DNA of 64,000 nt from Alistipes senegalensis JC50 (GTDB lineage: Bacteria > Bacteroidota > Bacteroidia > Bacteroidales > Rikenellaceae), in contig NZ_CP102252.1 in NCBI RefSeq assembly GCF_025145645.1, positions 3,844,001-3,908,000 on the forward strand. Reading direction: 5' to 3'. Numbering within the stretch: the stretch's first letter is position 1; each line of letters starts with the position of its first letter. Below, piece after piece: positions 17,802 to 26,389 of the stretch. The position numbers and the translations under genes are program-made. The notes beneath the pieces were generated by a model that saw only the letters and a program-made list of their open reading frames with translations, made no database searches and was not told the origin of the DNA.

Positions 17802-18965
17802 ATGATAATTCAAAAACTAATATTGCACAACTGGAAAAACTTTCAGAATGTAGAAGTTTCTCTTTCAGAAAGATGTTTTATCATTGGCGCAAATGCCGCA
17901 GGCAAATCAAATTTAATTGATGCGTTGCGTTTTTTGAGGGATATTGCTAAGCAATCGGGAGGTTTACAAACAGCAGTAGAAGATAGAGGAGGAGTAACCA
18001 AAATACGCTGTTTGGCGGCTCGTACAAGTACAAATATTGTAATAGATGTAGAGTTAGGAGAACCAGATTCTAATATTCCTACTTGGAGATACAAGCTCGA
18101 TTTTGCACATGTAGGAGGTGGAATTATAAAGAAGCAAGCTACAATTCTATCTGAAACTGTCTGGCATAATAAAAAAGTAGTACTTGAAAGAAAGAAAAGT
18201 TCAAAGGACGAGGATTCTGAAACTTTAAAATATACTCATTTAGAGCAAATAACAGCAAACAGACAATTTCGAGAAATACAAATATTTTTTCAGAATATTG
18301 AATATCTGAATGTTGTTCCTCAATTAATTAGAGAGTCTGGCTCTTATTTGCAAACACAGAGTAAAGAAGATTTTTATGGACGAAATTTTCTTGAAAAGTT
18401 AGCAAAAATTAATGATCGTACACGAACTGCTTATTTCAATAGAGTAAATGAAATATTGAAATATGCTGTTCCTCAATTAGACAAATTACAATTCATAAAA
18501 GATGACAATGGTATCCCTCATTTAGAAGCAAGATATGTTCATTGGCGAGCACAAGGAAGCAAACAACAGGAAATGCAATTTTCTGATGGTACGTTACGTT
18601 TAATTGGTTTTTTGTTTGCTTTGTTATACAGTTCGGGCGTTGTTTTATTAGAAGAACCTGAGATTAATTTACATGCTGGAATTGTAAAACAGTTACCTGA
18701 ATTTATTTCAAAATTACAACGATATAAATCAAAGCAAATAATTATAACTACCCACAGCTACGATATATTAAGCAACGAGGGCATAAGTACAAAAGAGGTT
18801 TTAGTTTTAGAACCGAGTAAGGAAGGAACTATTGTGAAGACAGTTTCGGAAATACCTGAAATTCAAAGAATTGTTGATGCTGGATTTTCCATCGCAGATG
18901 CAACCATATCTGCAACAACACCTCAGGGAATTGGTAAATTTACTCAGCTAACACTAAATTTCTAA
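17802..18965 (+). CDS. AAA ATPase (AAA15/21-like) of a probable defence pair
   Basis: 387 aa, AT-rich. SMC/RecF-like ABC ATPase with Walker A GANAAGKS (29-36), signature region FSDGTLRLIGFLFALL (about 263-278), Walker B VVLLEEPEINLH (about 283-294) and the His switch IIITTHSYD (about 313-321). It lies 5 nt before a TOPRIM-like partner gene. ATPase plus TOPRIM-nuclease pairs of this layout act as abortive-infection systems (OLD, Gabija and PARIS are examples). Which system this is cannot be settled from sequence, and its partner is broken by an insertion sequence. Confidence 0.85.
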   Translation: MIIQKLILHNWKNFQNVEVSLSERCFIIGANAAGKSNLIDALRFLRDIAKQSGGLQTAVEDRGGVTKIRCLAARTSTNIVIDVELGEPDSNIPTWRYKLDFAHVGGGIIKKQATILSETVWHNKKVVLERKKSSKDEDSETLKYTHLEQITANRQFREIQIFFQNIEYLNVVPQLIRESGSYLQTQSKEDFYGRNFLEKLAKINDRTRTAYFNRVNEILKYAVPQLDKLQFIKDDNGIPHLEARYVHWRAQGSKQQEMQFSDGTLRLIGFLFALLYSSGVVLLEEPEINLHAGIVKQLPEFISKLQRYKSKQIIITTHSYDILSNEGISTKEVLVLEPSKEGTIVKTVSEIPEIQRIVDAGFSIADATISATTPQGIGKFTQLTLNF

Positions 18966-18970
18966 CTCTA

Positions 18971-19434
18971 ATGAATGCAGCCATAGTTGGGGAAGACCAA
19001 GTAACAAGAGAAATAATAAAAAAATTAATCTCTATATATGCCCCACATTTAACTCAACTTAATGAAATACCAGCACGAGGAAGCCAAGCATTAAACGCTG
19101 TTAATGTTGAAAGATATAATAAATTAGCTTTAAGCATCCCTGTTATATTATTAACGGATTTAGATGATACTCTATGTGCACCAATGAAAAAGCAAGAGAT
19201 TTTACATGGCATAGAGCAAAATCCATTATTTATTATAAATGTCGCAGTAGAAGAAGCTGAAGCATGGTTAATGGCAGATAAAAATAATTTCATATCTTAT
19301 TTTTGTGTTGAAGATAAAATTCCTAATGCAGAAATGTGTAGGATGCATGGAAGAAATGAAAGAATAGAAACTATATATGAATATAAGCCAAGTTTATATA
19401 TGACGAACTATATTAAAAAATGCGGAAAAAGAGT
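18971..19434 (+). pseudogene. TOPRIM/DUF4276-like nuclease subunit, 5' part, split by IS110
   Basis: Starts MNAAIVGEDQVTREIIKKLI, where the acidic residue after the first strand is the expected TOPRIM Glu. It continues with LLTDLDD (the DxD-like acidic pair) and VAVEEAEAWLMADKNNF, a motif of DUF4276-like partners of AAA15 ATPases. The coding sequence is lost at about 19434, where an IS110-family element begins. The remaining 3' part resumes near 20647. Without the insertion the protein would be about 220 aa. With the ATPase 5 nt upstream this was probably a two-gene defence module, now inactive. Confidence 0.7.
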
Positions 19435-19458
19435 AATAATATCGGAGAATGGTTCCTG

Positions 19459-20427
19459 CTAAGGTCTGTTGGAGACGAATCCGTCGACATATTCTTTATC
19501 GTGCGCAACAACAGCAAAAGCCTGCCTGACGAGTTTATTTGCGACAGCGATCATAGCGAGTTTTCCCGACTTTCCGTTTTGCCTGAGCCTCGTATAAGTC
19601 TCTTTGCATTGGGCATTGAACCTACTGGCAGGCCAAGCGGCGATATAGAGAAGTCCTCTGGTGTATGCGTCTCCGTTTCGGTTGATATGCCCTTTGATGT
19701 TTACCGAAGTTCCGGATTGTTCGTAAGTGGGACAGATACCGAGATAGCGGGACACCTGCTTGGCATTCTGGAAGTAAGTGAATCCTCCGGTAGTGATGAT
19801 GAGCGCCGTGGCGAGCGTTATGCCTATACCTTTGATGGTTGTCAGGAGTGCGAGTTGCCGGCTGAACTCGACTTCGACAAGATCCGTGAGTTCCGACTGA
19901 AGCCTGTCACGCTTCTTTTCAAGGAACTTGATCGTTTCGTCTACGGTATGAGTTGCACCTTTGTCCGGGACAGGCAGACATGCGAGAGAGCCACGAAGGT
20001 TCGACATGGCGGTAATCTGCTTAGTAAGTTGGCGAATGACGGTTCTTTTCTGTCGGAGCCGCAGGATGGCCTCTCCCTGGACCTTGAAAGGACGCGGGTT
20101 CATCTTCTCTCCGTACAAGGTAATGAGTCGTGCATCGCTCTTATCGGTCTTGATCGTAGAGAGCATGGCTTTGGCGAAGTTCTTTACCTTCAGCGGATTC
20201 TCCATGCTGACAGTAATTCCGGCGACATTGAGCATATACAGCAGCAAGGCACTGTAGTTCCCTGTCGCCTCCATAACACAGTGGATACTGCCATCTTTGG
20301 GGAGAGTCCCGATAAACTGTCTGATACCAGCGGTCGTGTTGTTAAAAGTACGGATCTCCCCGCCTTTGTCGGAGGAGTAAGCTACCACGAATGTAGCCTT
20401 GCTCACGTCGATTCCAATGTACCTCAT
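19459..20427 (-). CDS. IS110-family transposase (DEDD + serine recombinase)
   Basis: 322 aa from ATG 20427 (MRYIGIDVSK); an upstream in-frame start at 20499 is possible but adds non-conserved residues. The N-terminal RuvC-like DEDD domain begins GIDVSKATFVVAY, continues EATGNYSALLLYML and holds IKTDKSDARLI. The C-terminal Tnp20 domain has TIKGIGITLATALI and RYLGICPTYEQSGTSVNIKGHINRNGDAYTR with the Ser-containing region. IS110 enzymes act with an RNA made from the element's non-coding end. Confidence 0.95.
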   Translation of the reverse strand: MRYIGIDVSKATFVVAYSSDKGGEIRTFNNTTAGIRQFIGTLPKDGSIHCVMEATGNYSALLLYMLNVAGITVSMENPLKVKNFAKAMLSTIKTDKSDARLITLYGEKMNPRPFKVQGEAILRLRQKRTVIRQLTKQITAMSNLRGSLACLPVPDKGATHTVDETIKFLEKKRDRLQSELTDLVEVEFSRQLALLTTIKGIGITLATALIITTGGFTYFQNAKQVSRYLGICPTYEQSGTSVNIKGHINRNGDAYTRGLLYIAAWPASRFNAQCKETYTRLRQNGKSGKLAMIAVANKLVRQAFAVVAHDKEYVDGFVSNRP

Positions 20428-20646
20428 GGCCGTTCGTTTTTTGGTTCTAACGACATCGCTTACATCTTGGTCCTTCATTGCGAATGCGGGCTCAAACACC
20501 TTACGAACTATCCGGATTCTGATGTAAAGAGTATGGGGTCAGAACATAATTCCCGGTTTAGAAGACCAATGAGAGATCGGACTTATTCCATACTCTGATG
20601 TCTTTACTATTCAAATTTAATTAACTAAGTACAAATATACAATGAG
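20428..20646 (-). ncRNA. Candidate bridge RNA region of the IS110 element
   Basis: Non-coding DNA upstream of the transposase, where IS110-type bridge RNAs lie. It contains paired segments such as gtaaagagtatgg (near 20525) with ccatactct...ctttac (near 20588). The role is inferred from the family; exact ends are not determined. Confidence 0.4.
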
Positions 20647-20836
20647 AGAAATTATTTCTACATCAACAAAACTTGAAGTACAAAAACAACTCACACCAAA
20701 AGAGGGAGCAAAAAAAGGACCTGAATATAATACTGCAATGACACCATTTATTCAGGAAGTGTGGAATCCAGAAAATGCTCGTTTAAATTCTTATAGTTTA
20801 GATAAAATGATTCACCATCTTCAATCTATTCATTAA
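20647..20836 (+). pseudogene. TOPRIM/DUF4276-like gene, 3' part after the IS110 insertion
   Basis: An open frame of about 63 codons without its own plausible upstream region. KKGPEYNTAMTPFIQEVWN followed by ENARLNSYSLDKMIHHLQSI matches the C-terminal pattern (GPxYN ... FI ... W ... A ... SL) expected for the protein begun at 18971. A 52-bp hairpin element begins 4 nt after its stop. Confidence 0.65.
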
Positions 20837-20839
20837 CTC

Positions 20840-20891
20840 GGACCGACTTTTCCGAGGGGTCTTAAAATAACCCCTCGGTCAAAGTTGGTCC
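20840..20891 (+). repeat. 52-bp hairpin element, copy 1 of 6
   Basis: Outer stem ggaccgacttt / aaagttggtcc, inner stem ccgagggg / cccctcgg, loop tcttaaaata. It begins 4 nt after the stop at 20836. The inner stem differs from other copies on both arms, so pairing is kept. Confidence 0.85.
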
Positions 20892-20901
20892 TACTCTTTG
20901 A

Positions 20902-20941
20902 GGGATTATCCGCTTGCATCGGGTAGTCCCTTTTCTTTTTT
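20902..20941 (+). terminator. Hairpin with T-tract
   Basis: gggattatcc / gggtagtccc pairs over 10 bp with two G-U pairs, then TTTTCTTTTTT. Confidence 0.65.
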
Positions 20942-21003
20942 CTGCGGTCGTCAGTTGCGACAGAAAGCGGAATTTTGTAAATTCGTTGAAACAATTACCG
21001 CTT

Positions 21004-21936
21004 ATGAACGAACTTACAGGCTCGAAAAGCTGTTTGGCTACCGATACCCGCTCCTTACGGGAAATCGCCCCGTTGCTGGAAAACTATTTCGGCATCACGC
21101 TGGGTTACTTTACCAATGAAATAGAAGTGAGTACGGGCATCTCCGCCGCCAAAGCGATCCAAGAGGAACACGAAATACGGCTGCCGACCAACCGTTTCGA
21201 TTATGACGCTTATATGGAACTGTTCGGAGAAACGCCCCTTTTGACCGACCGATTGCGTGAAGCCCTCTTGTTCGTGGCTTACATCATCACCGACCGCAAA
21301 TTCAACGAGGAGGAGTTATACGAACGCGGATATTGGGAAGATTGGAACACCTATAAGGGCGAGTGGGCGAAACTGATGCTTTTTATGGAGCATATGGAAC
21401 AACGGGCATCCATTCCCGCCAAGAAAGATGAATTATCCCCTACCTCAATCACCCTCCGAGCCGACAATGGAATCGTGGAAAAGAGTACCATCCCGAATAC
21501 CGATAACTGGCTGTTCCGTCTGATCCGAAAGGAACTCGCCGATTATTTCCCCGACATTCAGACCGCCGAAGATGCACGGCAGGAATTGGAACGACGCAAA
21601 CCGTCGGCAGGAGCCAAGCGAATGAATGCTATCTATACGATTGTCGAATATGGAATCTATCGAATGCTTCATGAAGAAAACGCCATACCCGAAAAACCCG
21701 ATACGCCGAACGAACTTTGTGCATTGATTCACGACTTTACGCGTCTGACAGGATGCTATCCGACCAATAAAGGCTGGGACGGAAATTATAGTCCCGATTT
21801 GATTCGAGTAGGTTTGCAATATACGGGAAAAGCCGTGCGGAAAATCGGCGAAGAGCGCATCCCGAAATTCCCACCTATTAGCTTTGGAACAGTACATATT
21901 GTAACGGATAATATCATTCGGAACGAACTTTTCTGA
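21004..21936 (+). CDS. Unknown protein of element 1
   Basis: 310 aa from ATG 21004 (MNELTGSKSCLATDTRSLRE). Mostly helical and charged, no signal or membrane segment. A conserved-looking core, DAYMELFGETPLLTDRLREALLF, is followed by an acidic patch with several Trp, then a C-terminal domain (IHDFTRLTGCYPTNKGWDGNYSPDL). GC content is like the core genome. I do not recognise a family. A terminator-like hairpin follows at 21958. Confidence 0.75.
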   Translation: MNELTGSKSCLATDTRSLREIAPLLENYFGITLGYFTNEIEVSTGISAAKAIQEEHEIRLPTNRFDYDAYMELFGETPLLTDRLREALLFVAYIITDRKFNEEELYERGYWEDWNTYKGEWAKLMLFMEHMEQRASIPAKKDELSPTSITLRADNGIVEKSTIPNTDNWLFRLIRKELADYFPDIQTAEDARQELERRKPSAGAKRMNAIYTIVEYGIYRMLHEENAIPEKPDTPNELCALIHDFTRLTGCYPTNKGWDGNYSPDLIRVGLQYTGKAVRKIGEERIPKFPPISFGTVHIVTDNIIRNELF

Positions 21937-21957
21937 TGCTCATATATATAAGGATGT

Positions 21958-21986
21958 AAGGGATGCTTCACGGCGTCCCTTTTTTG
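21958..21986 (+). terminator. Terminator
   Basis: gggatgc / gcgtccc stem with loop ttcacg and six T. Confidence 0.75.
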
Positions 21987-22256
21987 TGTTCGAACCTCCC
22001 TCATCTGCCATGTCATGACACCGTGACATGACATATCAACTGGCAGATTTTCAGCAATTTTATGTGTTTTCGCAAGCCCTTTGACAGCAGACCTAATGAA
22101 TAGGTCGGTTTTCGGGGACTATTGTCTATTTTTTAAAGTCTGCCAAAGGTGGGATTTGTGTGAGTTTTCTGTTCGCAATCGAGTTGGAAATAGAATCGAC
22201 GAGGTTGTGGGAGGAAGCCGAAGCCCGTAGTAAAGTAGGCATAAAATTAAAACACA
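21987..22256. other. Gene-free region with palindromes
   Basis: No coding sequence is seen. Near 22007-22060 a dyad tgtcatg / catgaca lies inside flanking ctgcca / tggcag arms. This could be an operator or an origin-like site for the genes downstream. Nothing decides between these. Confidence 0.4.
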
Positions 22257-22610
22257 ATGACTATTAAAAGTCAAATTAAGCGGGCGAATCTCGCCTATTT
22301 AGAAGAAGCCGTCAAGAACGGCTACCGCATGAGCATTGCGCTCGAATACGACGGCAACTATTATTACCGAGTGCGGGTGCACGAAGCAGATGCAACGGTC
22401 ATGTTCCTGATGTACCTGAACGCCGATGTTTATGCGACAGTACAGCGGATGCTGGGTTGCCAGACGATTCTGTCCGTTGCAACTGGGCGATTCAATCTTT
22501 CGCACGCCAATAGTCTGGTCGCATTTCGCGGAATGTCCCCGCTGAAAATGCGGATGTTCCATGTACTGAATCACTTTTACAAGAATGTTTCACCTGCCTA
22601 TGCACGATAA
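22257..22610 (+). CDS. Unknown protein of element 1
   Basis: 117 aa (MTIKSQIKRANLAYLEEAVK). The central part is rich in Tyr and Val and looks like a small alpha/beta domain; the C-terminal part is basic. No motif recognised. The next gene's start lies inside its last codons, so they are translated together. Confidence 0.7.
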   Translation: MTIKSQIKRANLAYLEEAVKNGYRMSIALEYDGNYYYRVRVHEADATVMFLMYLNADVYATVQRMLGCQTILSVATGRFNLSHANSLVAFRGMSPLKMRMFHVLNHFYKNVSPAYAR

Positions 22611-24396
22611 CAAAATGCGAACCGAAATTCTTAACATTGACAAGGGCCAATGCCTGACCGATGTTCTGCCTGCGATTCCCGCAAACACGATTTTCGACAA
22701 AACCATCACGGGATGCGGTGCGACCCACAGCGAAATCGTAAATGCGGCACGCCATTCCATCATCATCGAGCCGAACATCCCCGTAATTCTCGGCAAGAAA
22801 GCGGAGCACCCGTTTCTGTTCGCCGTGTACGAGGGCATCACGAAAGAGGATGTGAAAGCCTATCTTGCGGGCGAGCATGACGGCTATCGCAAAATCATCA
22901 CGACGCCCGAAGGCTTTGACAAAAAGGTGCTCCCTGCCATGCACGAGTTGGAAATCCCCGTCTATAAGGACTATTTCCTGTTGTTCGACGAGTGCGAAAA
23001 GGCCATACAGGATGTAGGCTACCGCGGGGACATCTACCTGCCTGTCGAGGATTTTTTCAAATTCGAGAACAAGGCGATGGTTTCGGCAACGCCCATCGTT
23101 CCGTCCGACCCGCGTTTCGAGGAAAACGGGTTTAAGATACTGAAACTCGTTCCGACCTATGACAGTCGGATCGAACTGACGCTTTGCACGACCAACAACA
23201 CGGTCGCAGTCATGCGGAAACTGTTGAAGCGTCTGGAAAACGAAACGGTCTGCGTGTTTCTGAACTCCACGGAAACGATTTTGAGCCTTATCTATGCACT
23301 CGGACTGCAAGGCCGAAGCAGGGTCTTTTGCAGTGAAAAAAGCGTACGGAAACTCAAACAGATGAACTTCACCGATGCCAGCGAAACGCTCGATGAATTG
23401 GCTCCCGTCAATTTTCTGACCAGCCGTTTCTATGCGGCCGTGGACATCAAATTAGACTATAAGCCCCACGTAATCCTGCTGACGGATGTAATGCGTGCTC
23501 CCTTTTCGGCAGTAGACCCGCAGACAGAGGTCGTGCAGGCCATCGGGCGGTTCCGTAACGGCGTGGCGAGAGCATACCATATCGCCAATACAAGCGACAA
23601 CCTGCAATGTCAGACCCGCGAAGCCCTCGAACGCCGACTGACGGGCGAAGAAAACATCTACAATCAAATCCGCCAGATACAGCCCGACGGCGAGGATGAA
23701 GCGCAGGCCCGCTTCCAAGCCCTGAACGGCATGGCCTACAAACGGTTCGTAACCCGCGACGGAAACCGCAACCATTTCATGTGGGACAATGCGTGGACGG
23801 ATGAACAGATCAAGGCATACTATCGCTATCCGTCCACGCTGACCGCGGCCTATAAATCGGCTCCGTTTCGACTGACTGTCTGCACGGCCCATTACCCGAT
23901 AACGGATGCGGACCGTCTGCGTCGGGAGAAAGCGAAAATGAATACCCACGAATTGTGGCGTGAGGTGGTCGGACAGCTTGCCAAACTCCAAACGGCTCAC
24001 TCCGACATGGAACCTGCATTTCTGCAAGAAGAACTGGGAAATGAATTTGCAGCAATCGTACAGGCGTTCACGATTCTCGGTGCAAAACGGATGGAAGAAT
24101 TGGGGTACAACCGCAGTAAGATTGAAGCGGCTATGACCCGCACCGAAGAAAACGTGTTGCTGACAGCCCCCAAGATGCAGGAAGCCGTTTACGCGCAATA
24201 CCAAACGGGCGATTTGGTGGCCTGCTCGGAAATCAACAATTTCCTGCATCGGCTGATCGTGAACAACGGCATTCCGTTCGAGGGGCGGCGGGTGGATCGT
24301 AAGGTCGTGAAACTCTTTTTCGAGATCGAGGACGACACAAAACGCCTCGGCGGTCAAAAGGCATTTCTGCTCGGAAAAAAGATGTTCGAGTTTTAA
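22585..24396 (+). CDS. Helicase-like protein with a degenerate nucleotide site
   Basis: 603 aa (starts at ATG 22585, 22603 or 22615 are all possible). It has the order of a superfamily-2 helicase: TITGCGATHSE where the Walker A motif is expected but without the usual GK[ST], LLFDECEKA as a DExx-like motif II, KAMVSATPIV as motif III, and EVVQAIGRFRNGVARAYHI as motif VI. The C-terminal 250 residues are helical and unassigned. It could be a replication or regulatory protein of the element that binds but does not hydrolyse ATP. The loss of the P-loop Lys is visible; the rest is inference. It ends 7 nt before hairpin copy 2. Confidence 0.7.
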   Translation: MFHLPMHDNKMRTEILNIDKGQCLTDVLPAIPANTIFDKTITGCGATHSEIVNAARHSIIIEPNIPVILGKKAEHPFLFAVYEGITKEDVKAYLAGEHDGYRKIITTPEGFDKKVLPAMHELEIPVYKDYFLLFDECEKAIQDVGYRGDIYLPVEDFFKFENKAMVSATPIVPSDPRFEENGFKILKLVPTYDSRIELTLCTTNNTVAVMRKLLKRLENETVCVFLNSTETILSLIYALGLQGRSRVFCSEKSVRKLKQMNFTDASETLDELAPVNFLTSRFYAAVDIKLDYKPHVILLTDVMRAPFSAVDPQTEVVQAIGRFRNGVARAYHIANTSDNLQCQTREALERRLTGEENIYNQIRQIQPDGEDEAQARFQALNGMAYKRFVTRDGNRNHFMWDNAWTDEQIKAYYRYPSTLTAAYKSAPFRLTVCTAHYPITDADRLRREKAKMNTHELWREVVGQLAKLQTAHSDMEPAFLQEELGNEFAAIVQAFTILGAKRMEELGYNRSKIEAAMTRTEENVLLTAPKMQEAVYAQYQTGDLVACSEINNFLHRLIVNNGIPFEGRRVDRKVVKLFFEIEDDTKRLGGQKAFLLGKKMFEF

Positions 24397-24403
24397 GGGC
24401 ATC

Positions 24404-24455
24404 GGACCGACTTTGCAAAGGGGACTTATATAAACCCCTTTGCGCAAGTTGGTCC
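24404..24455 (+). repeat. 52-bp hairpin element, copy 2 of 6
   Basis: ggaccgacttt at the left and caagttggtcc at the right. The inner stem gcaaagggg / cccctttgc is covaried relative to copy 1. It begins 8 nt after the stop at 24396. Confidence 0.85.
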
Positions 24456-24503
24456 TAAATAAAAACAACAATAATCATTTAATAATCAAAAATATAATCT
24501 GCC

Positions 24504-24665
24504 ATGACGGGCTTTATTGCATTTCTGTTCGTTGTCTTTCTGATGTTGTCGGGTAAATACATTGTTATCGGACTTTTTATGCTTATTTTTCGCATTCTGC
24601 TAACCATTTACAGCATCATAGCTGAAATCCTTTCGGCAATATTCATTCCCTCCAAACCATTCTGA
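24504..24665 (+). CDS. Small membrane protein (53 aa)
   Basis: MTGFIAFLFVVFLMLSGKYI and a second hydrophobic helix (LFMLIFRILLTIYSIIAEIL), ending IFIPSKPF. Two membrane helices with a short loop. It sits in an AT-rich stretch after the helicase-like gene. No family recognised; small membrane toxins and phage or plasmid accessory proteins can look like this. Confidence 0.5.
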   Translation: MTGFIAFLFVVFLMLSGKYIVIGLFMLIFRILLTIYSIIAEILSAIFIPSKPF

Positions 24666-24733
24666 CTTTATTTGGAAAGGGGCGAAGCCCCTGACCTGCA
24701 AACTGAATTAAACCAATTAAATATCAAACAAAT

Positions 24734-24838
24734 ATGAAACTCTTATCCGCATTGGCTTTGCTGTTTATCGGGCCGATCGTTTTGGCCGCAGGAATCAATT
24801 TCATCGGATGGTTAGGCGAAAAAATCTGGAAAGAATAA
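24734..24838 (+). CDS. Small membrane peptide (34 aa)
   Basis: MKLLSALALLFIGPIVLAAG then INFIGWLGEKIWKE: one hydrophobic helix with an amphipathic, Trp-containing tail. It is 24 nt before hairpin copy 3, the same 3' arrangement as larger genes here, which supports it as a real gene. Role unknown. Confidence 0.45.
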   Translation: MKLLSALALLFIGPIVLAAGINFIGWLGEKIWKE

Positions 24839-24862
24839 GCTAAATACCATTCCGCAGAATTC

Positions 24863-24914
24863 GGACCAATTTTGTCAAGGGGTCTTAATATAGACCTTTT
24901 GAAAAAATCGGTCC
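24863..24914 (+). repeat. 52-bp hairpin element, copy 3 of 6
   Basis: ggaccaatttt / aaaatcggtcc outer stem with one mismatch, inner aaggggtct / agacctttt. This is the only copy followed by a T6 run. Confidence 0.85.
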
Positions 24915-25122
24915 GTTTTTTATGACCGAGCGGACAATCCCTATTTTTCACCCCTCCCCCTTTTCAGATGGGAAACCGAATTTTTATCTATCCCATTAAT
25001 AGGATTCCACATAAAACAGACCACCACCTATTTATGCCCGAAACCATATAACAGCATAAGATTATTGATATTACATGAAGTTGAATTACTACTGATAAGC
25101 GATAAACAAAAACTTAATCGCT

Positions 25123-25509
25123 ATGAAAACATTAGACAAACGGGCGTCAGAGATTCTGCGAGCCTTGTTAGCCCTGCAAACATCCAAAATCGACAACACG
25201 GGCGAAGCCTATATGCCCGTTTATATCGAGATCATCGACCGCTCGGAAACCTACAAGCACATTTCGCTGGCACATTACGGGGAGCAGAACGGGGATATGA
25301 TGCGCGACCCCGAAATGTTGTTTGCCCTGCACAAAGAAACACGGCAATTCATTCCGTACTACTACCGTAACGATTATATGGGAGTGGAACAGTACAGCGT
25401 AAAATGGACAGACGAGGGCATTTTGCTGAACCGCCGTTTGCAGGCCGACCATACCACATTTGCGAACCAATGGCTCCGTAACATAGCCGCTCAACAGGGG
25501 ATTCGATGA
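25123..25509 (+). CDS. DUF6908-like protein
   Basis: 128 aa. The segments YMPVYIEIIDRSETYKHISL, AHYGEQNGDMMRDPEMLFAL and YYRNDYMGVEQ recall small proteins of Bacteroidota mobile elements grouped as DUF6908 (recognised from memory, moderate certainty). Function unknown. Its stop overlaps the next start (ATGA at 25506). Confidence 0.7.
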   Translation: MKTLDKRASEILRALLALQTSKIDNTGEAYMPVYIEIIDRSETYKHISLAHYGEQNGDMMRDPEMLFALHKETRQFIPYYYRNDYMGVEQYSVKWTDEGILLNRRLQADHTTFANQWLRNIAAQQGIR

Positions 25510-25787
25510 ATGCGCAACGAGTAGTACAGAATTGTGTTTTGAAAAATCAAAGCACGGTTATCGAGGAAATGATACGGGCAAACCTTATTTCCGAAGAATA
25601 TCTTTATCCGTTCGCGGATGATGTCATGGAATGGTGGCTGATTGATTCATGGCTGGCCGAACGGCTGAAACGCGAGGGACAAATCATCATCGAGGAATAC
25701 GGTTGCTACTGGTGGGGCAGACAATCCAGCGGGCAGGCGATTTACATGGATTATGTAATTCAGAGAATTTGCGGGGGAATCGACTGA
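25506..25787 (+). CDS. Unknown small protein of element 1
   Basis: 93 aa, acidic and rich in Trp and Tyr (DDVMEWWLIDSWLAERLKREG, EYGCYWWGRQSSGQA). No membrane segment. Coupled to the DUF6908-like gene by a 4-nt overlap. Similar Trp-rich small proteins are frequent cargo of conjugative elements; no function can be given. Confidence 0.65.
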   Translation: MNAQRVVQNCVLKNQSTVIEEMIRANLISEEYLYPFADDVMEWWLIDSWLAERLKREGQIIIEEYGCYWWGRQSSGQAIYMDYVIQRICGGID

Positions 25788-25936
25788 TTCCCTTGCAAAT
25801 CTGAATCCGATTATTTACTTTTGCAGAAACAACAAAATAAAGGCAAGAAAACCATGTAGCACGACATAGATTATTACGCTTCAAAACGGGTTCCCCATCC
25901 TGTCCCGACTATATCATAAATCAAAACATTCAAAAA

Positions 25937-26290
25937 ATGGGGACAGTCAAGAATGTAGAGTTGTCGATGCAATCCGTTCGGCGGCTATTGGAGCGTAATC
26001 ATCTTGCCTACACAATTGAAAAGGATTCGATTCTTTTCAACCGACGATTCAACCGCAGGACGGGACAAAAATCCTATTATTACATCGGCTTTACAGAGGG
26101 CGAGAAGAAAATCGGTCGTCAAAGCATCGTGTTCGGATGTGTAGACTACAATGTTTACGACGAAGATTTTGCAATGGGTACATGCTTTCGCCAGACGATG
26201 TGTACCGACATGGCGTTTTTCGCATTCCATTTCCACGACCTCTTTCCCGATTTCTATCCGACCGACGAATACAACGATTGGAGCGAATGA
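25937..26290 (+). CDS. Unknown small protein of element 1
   Basis: 117 aa, alpha/beta with many aromatics. N-terminal helix VRRLLERNHLAYTIE, strands SILFNRRF and KSYYYIGFTEGEKK, C-terminal acidic tail ending NDWSE. No family recognised. The 400 nt after it hold the structured leader of the sirtuin gene. Confidence 0.65.
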   Translation: MGTVKNVELSMQSVRRLLERNHLAYTIEKDSILFNRRFNRRTGQKSYYYIGFTEGEKKIGRQSIVFGCVDYNVYDEDFAMGTCFRQTMCTDMAFFAFHFHDLFPDFYPTDEYNDWSE

Positions 26291-26389
26291 CACGAACGGC
26301 AGACTTTGCAGACGGACTGACAACCGACTGCAAGGTCTGTTTTTATGTAATGACTAAATAAATAAGGCTATGCCAGCACCATAGAATCA

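Larger units (their letters stand above)
19435..20646 (-). mobile_element. IS110-family insertion sequence
   Basis: About 1.2 kb, inserted within the TOPRIM-like gene. The boundaries are estimated from where its coding sequence is lost and resumes. IS110 elements have no clear inverted repeats, which fits. One transposase is encoded on the minus strand, with about 220 bp of non-coding sequence upstream of it. Confidence 0.8.
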
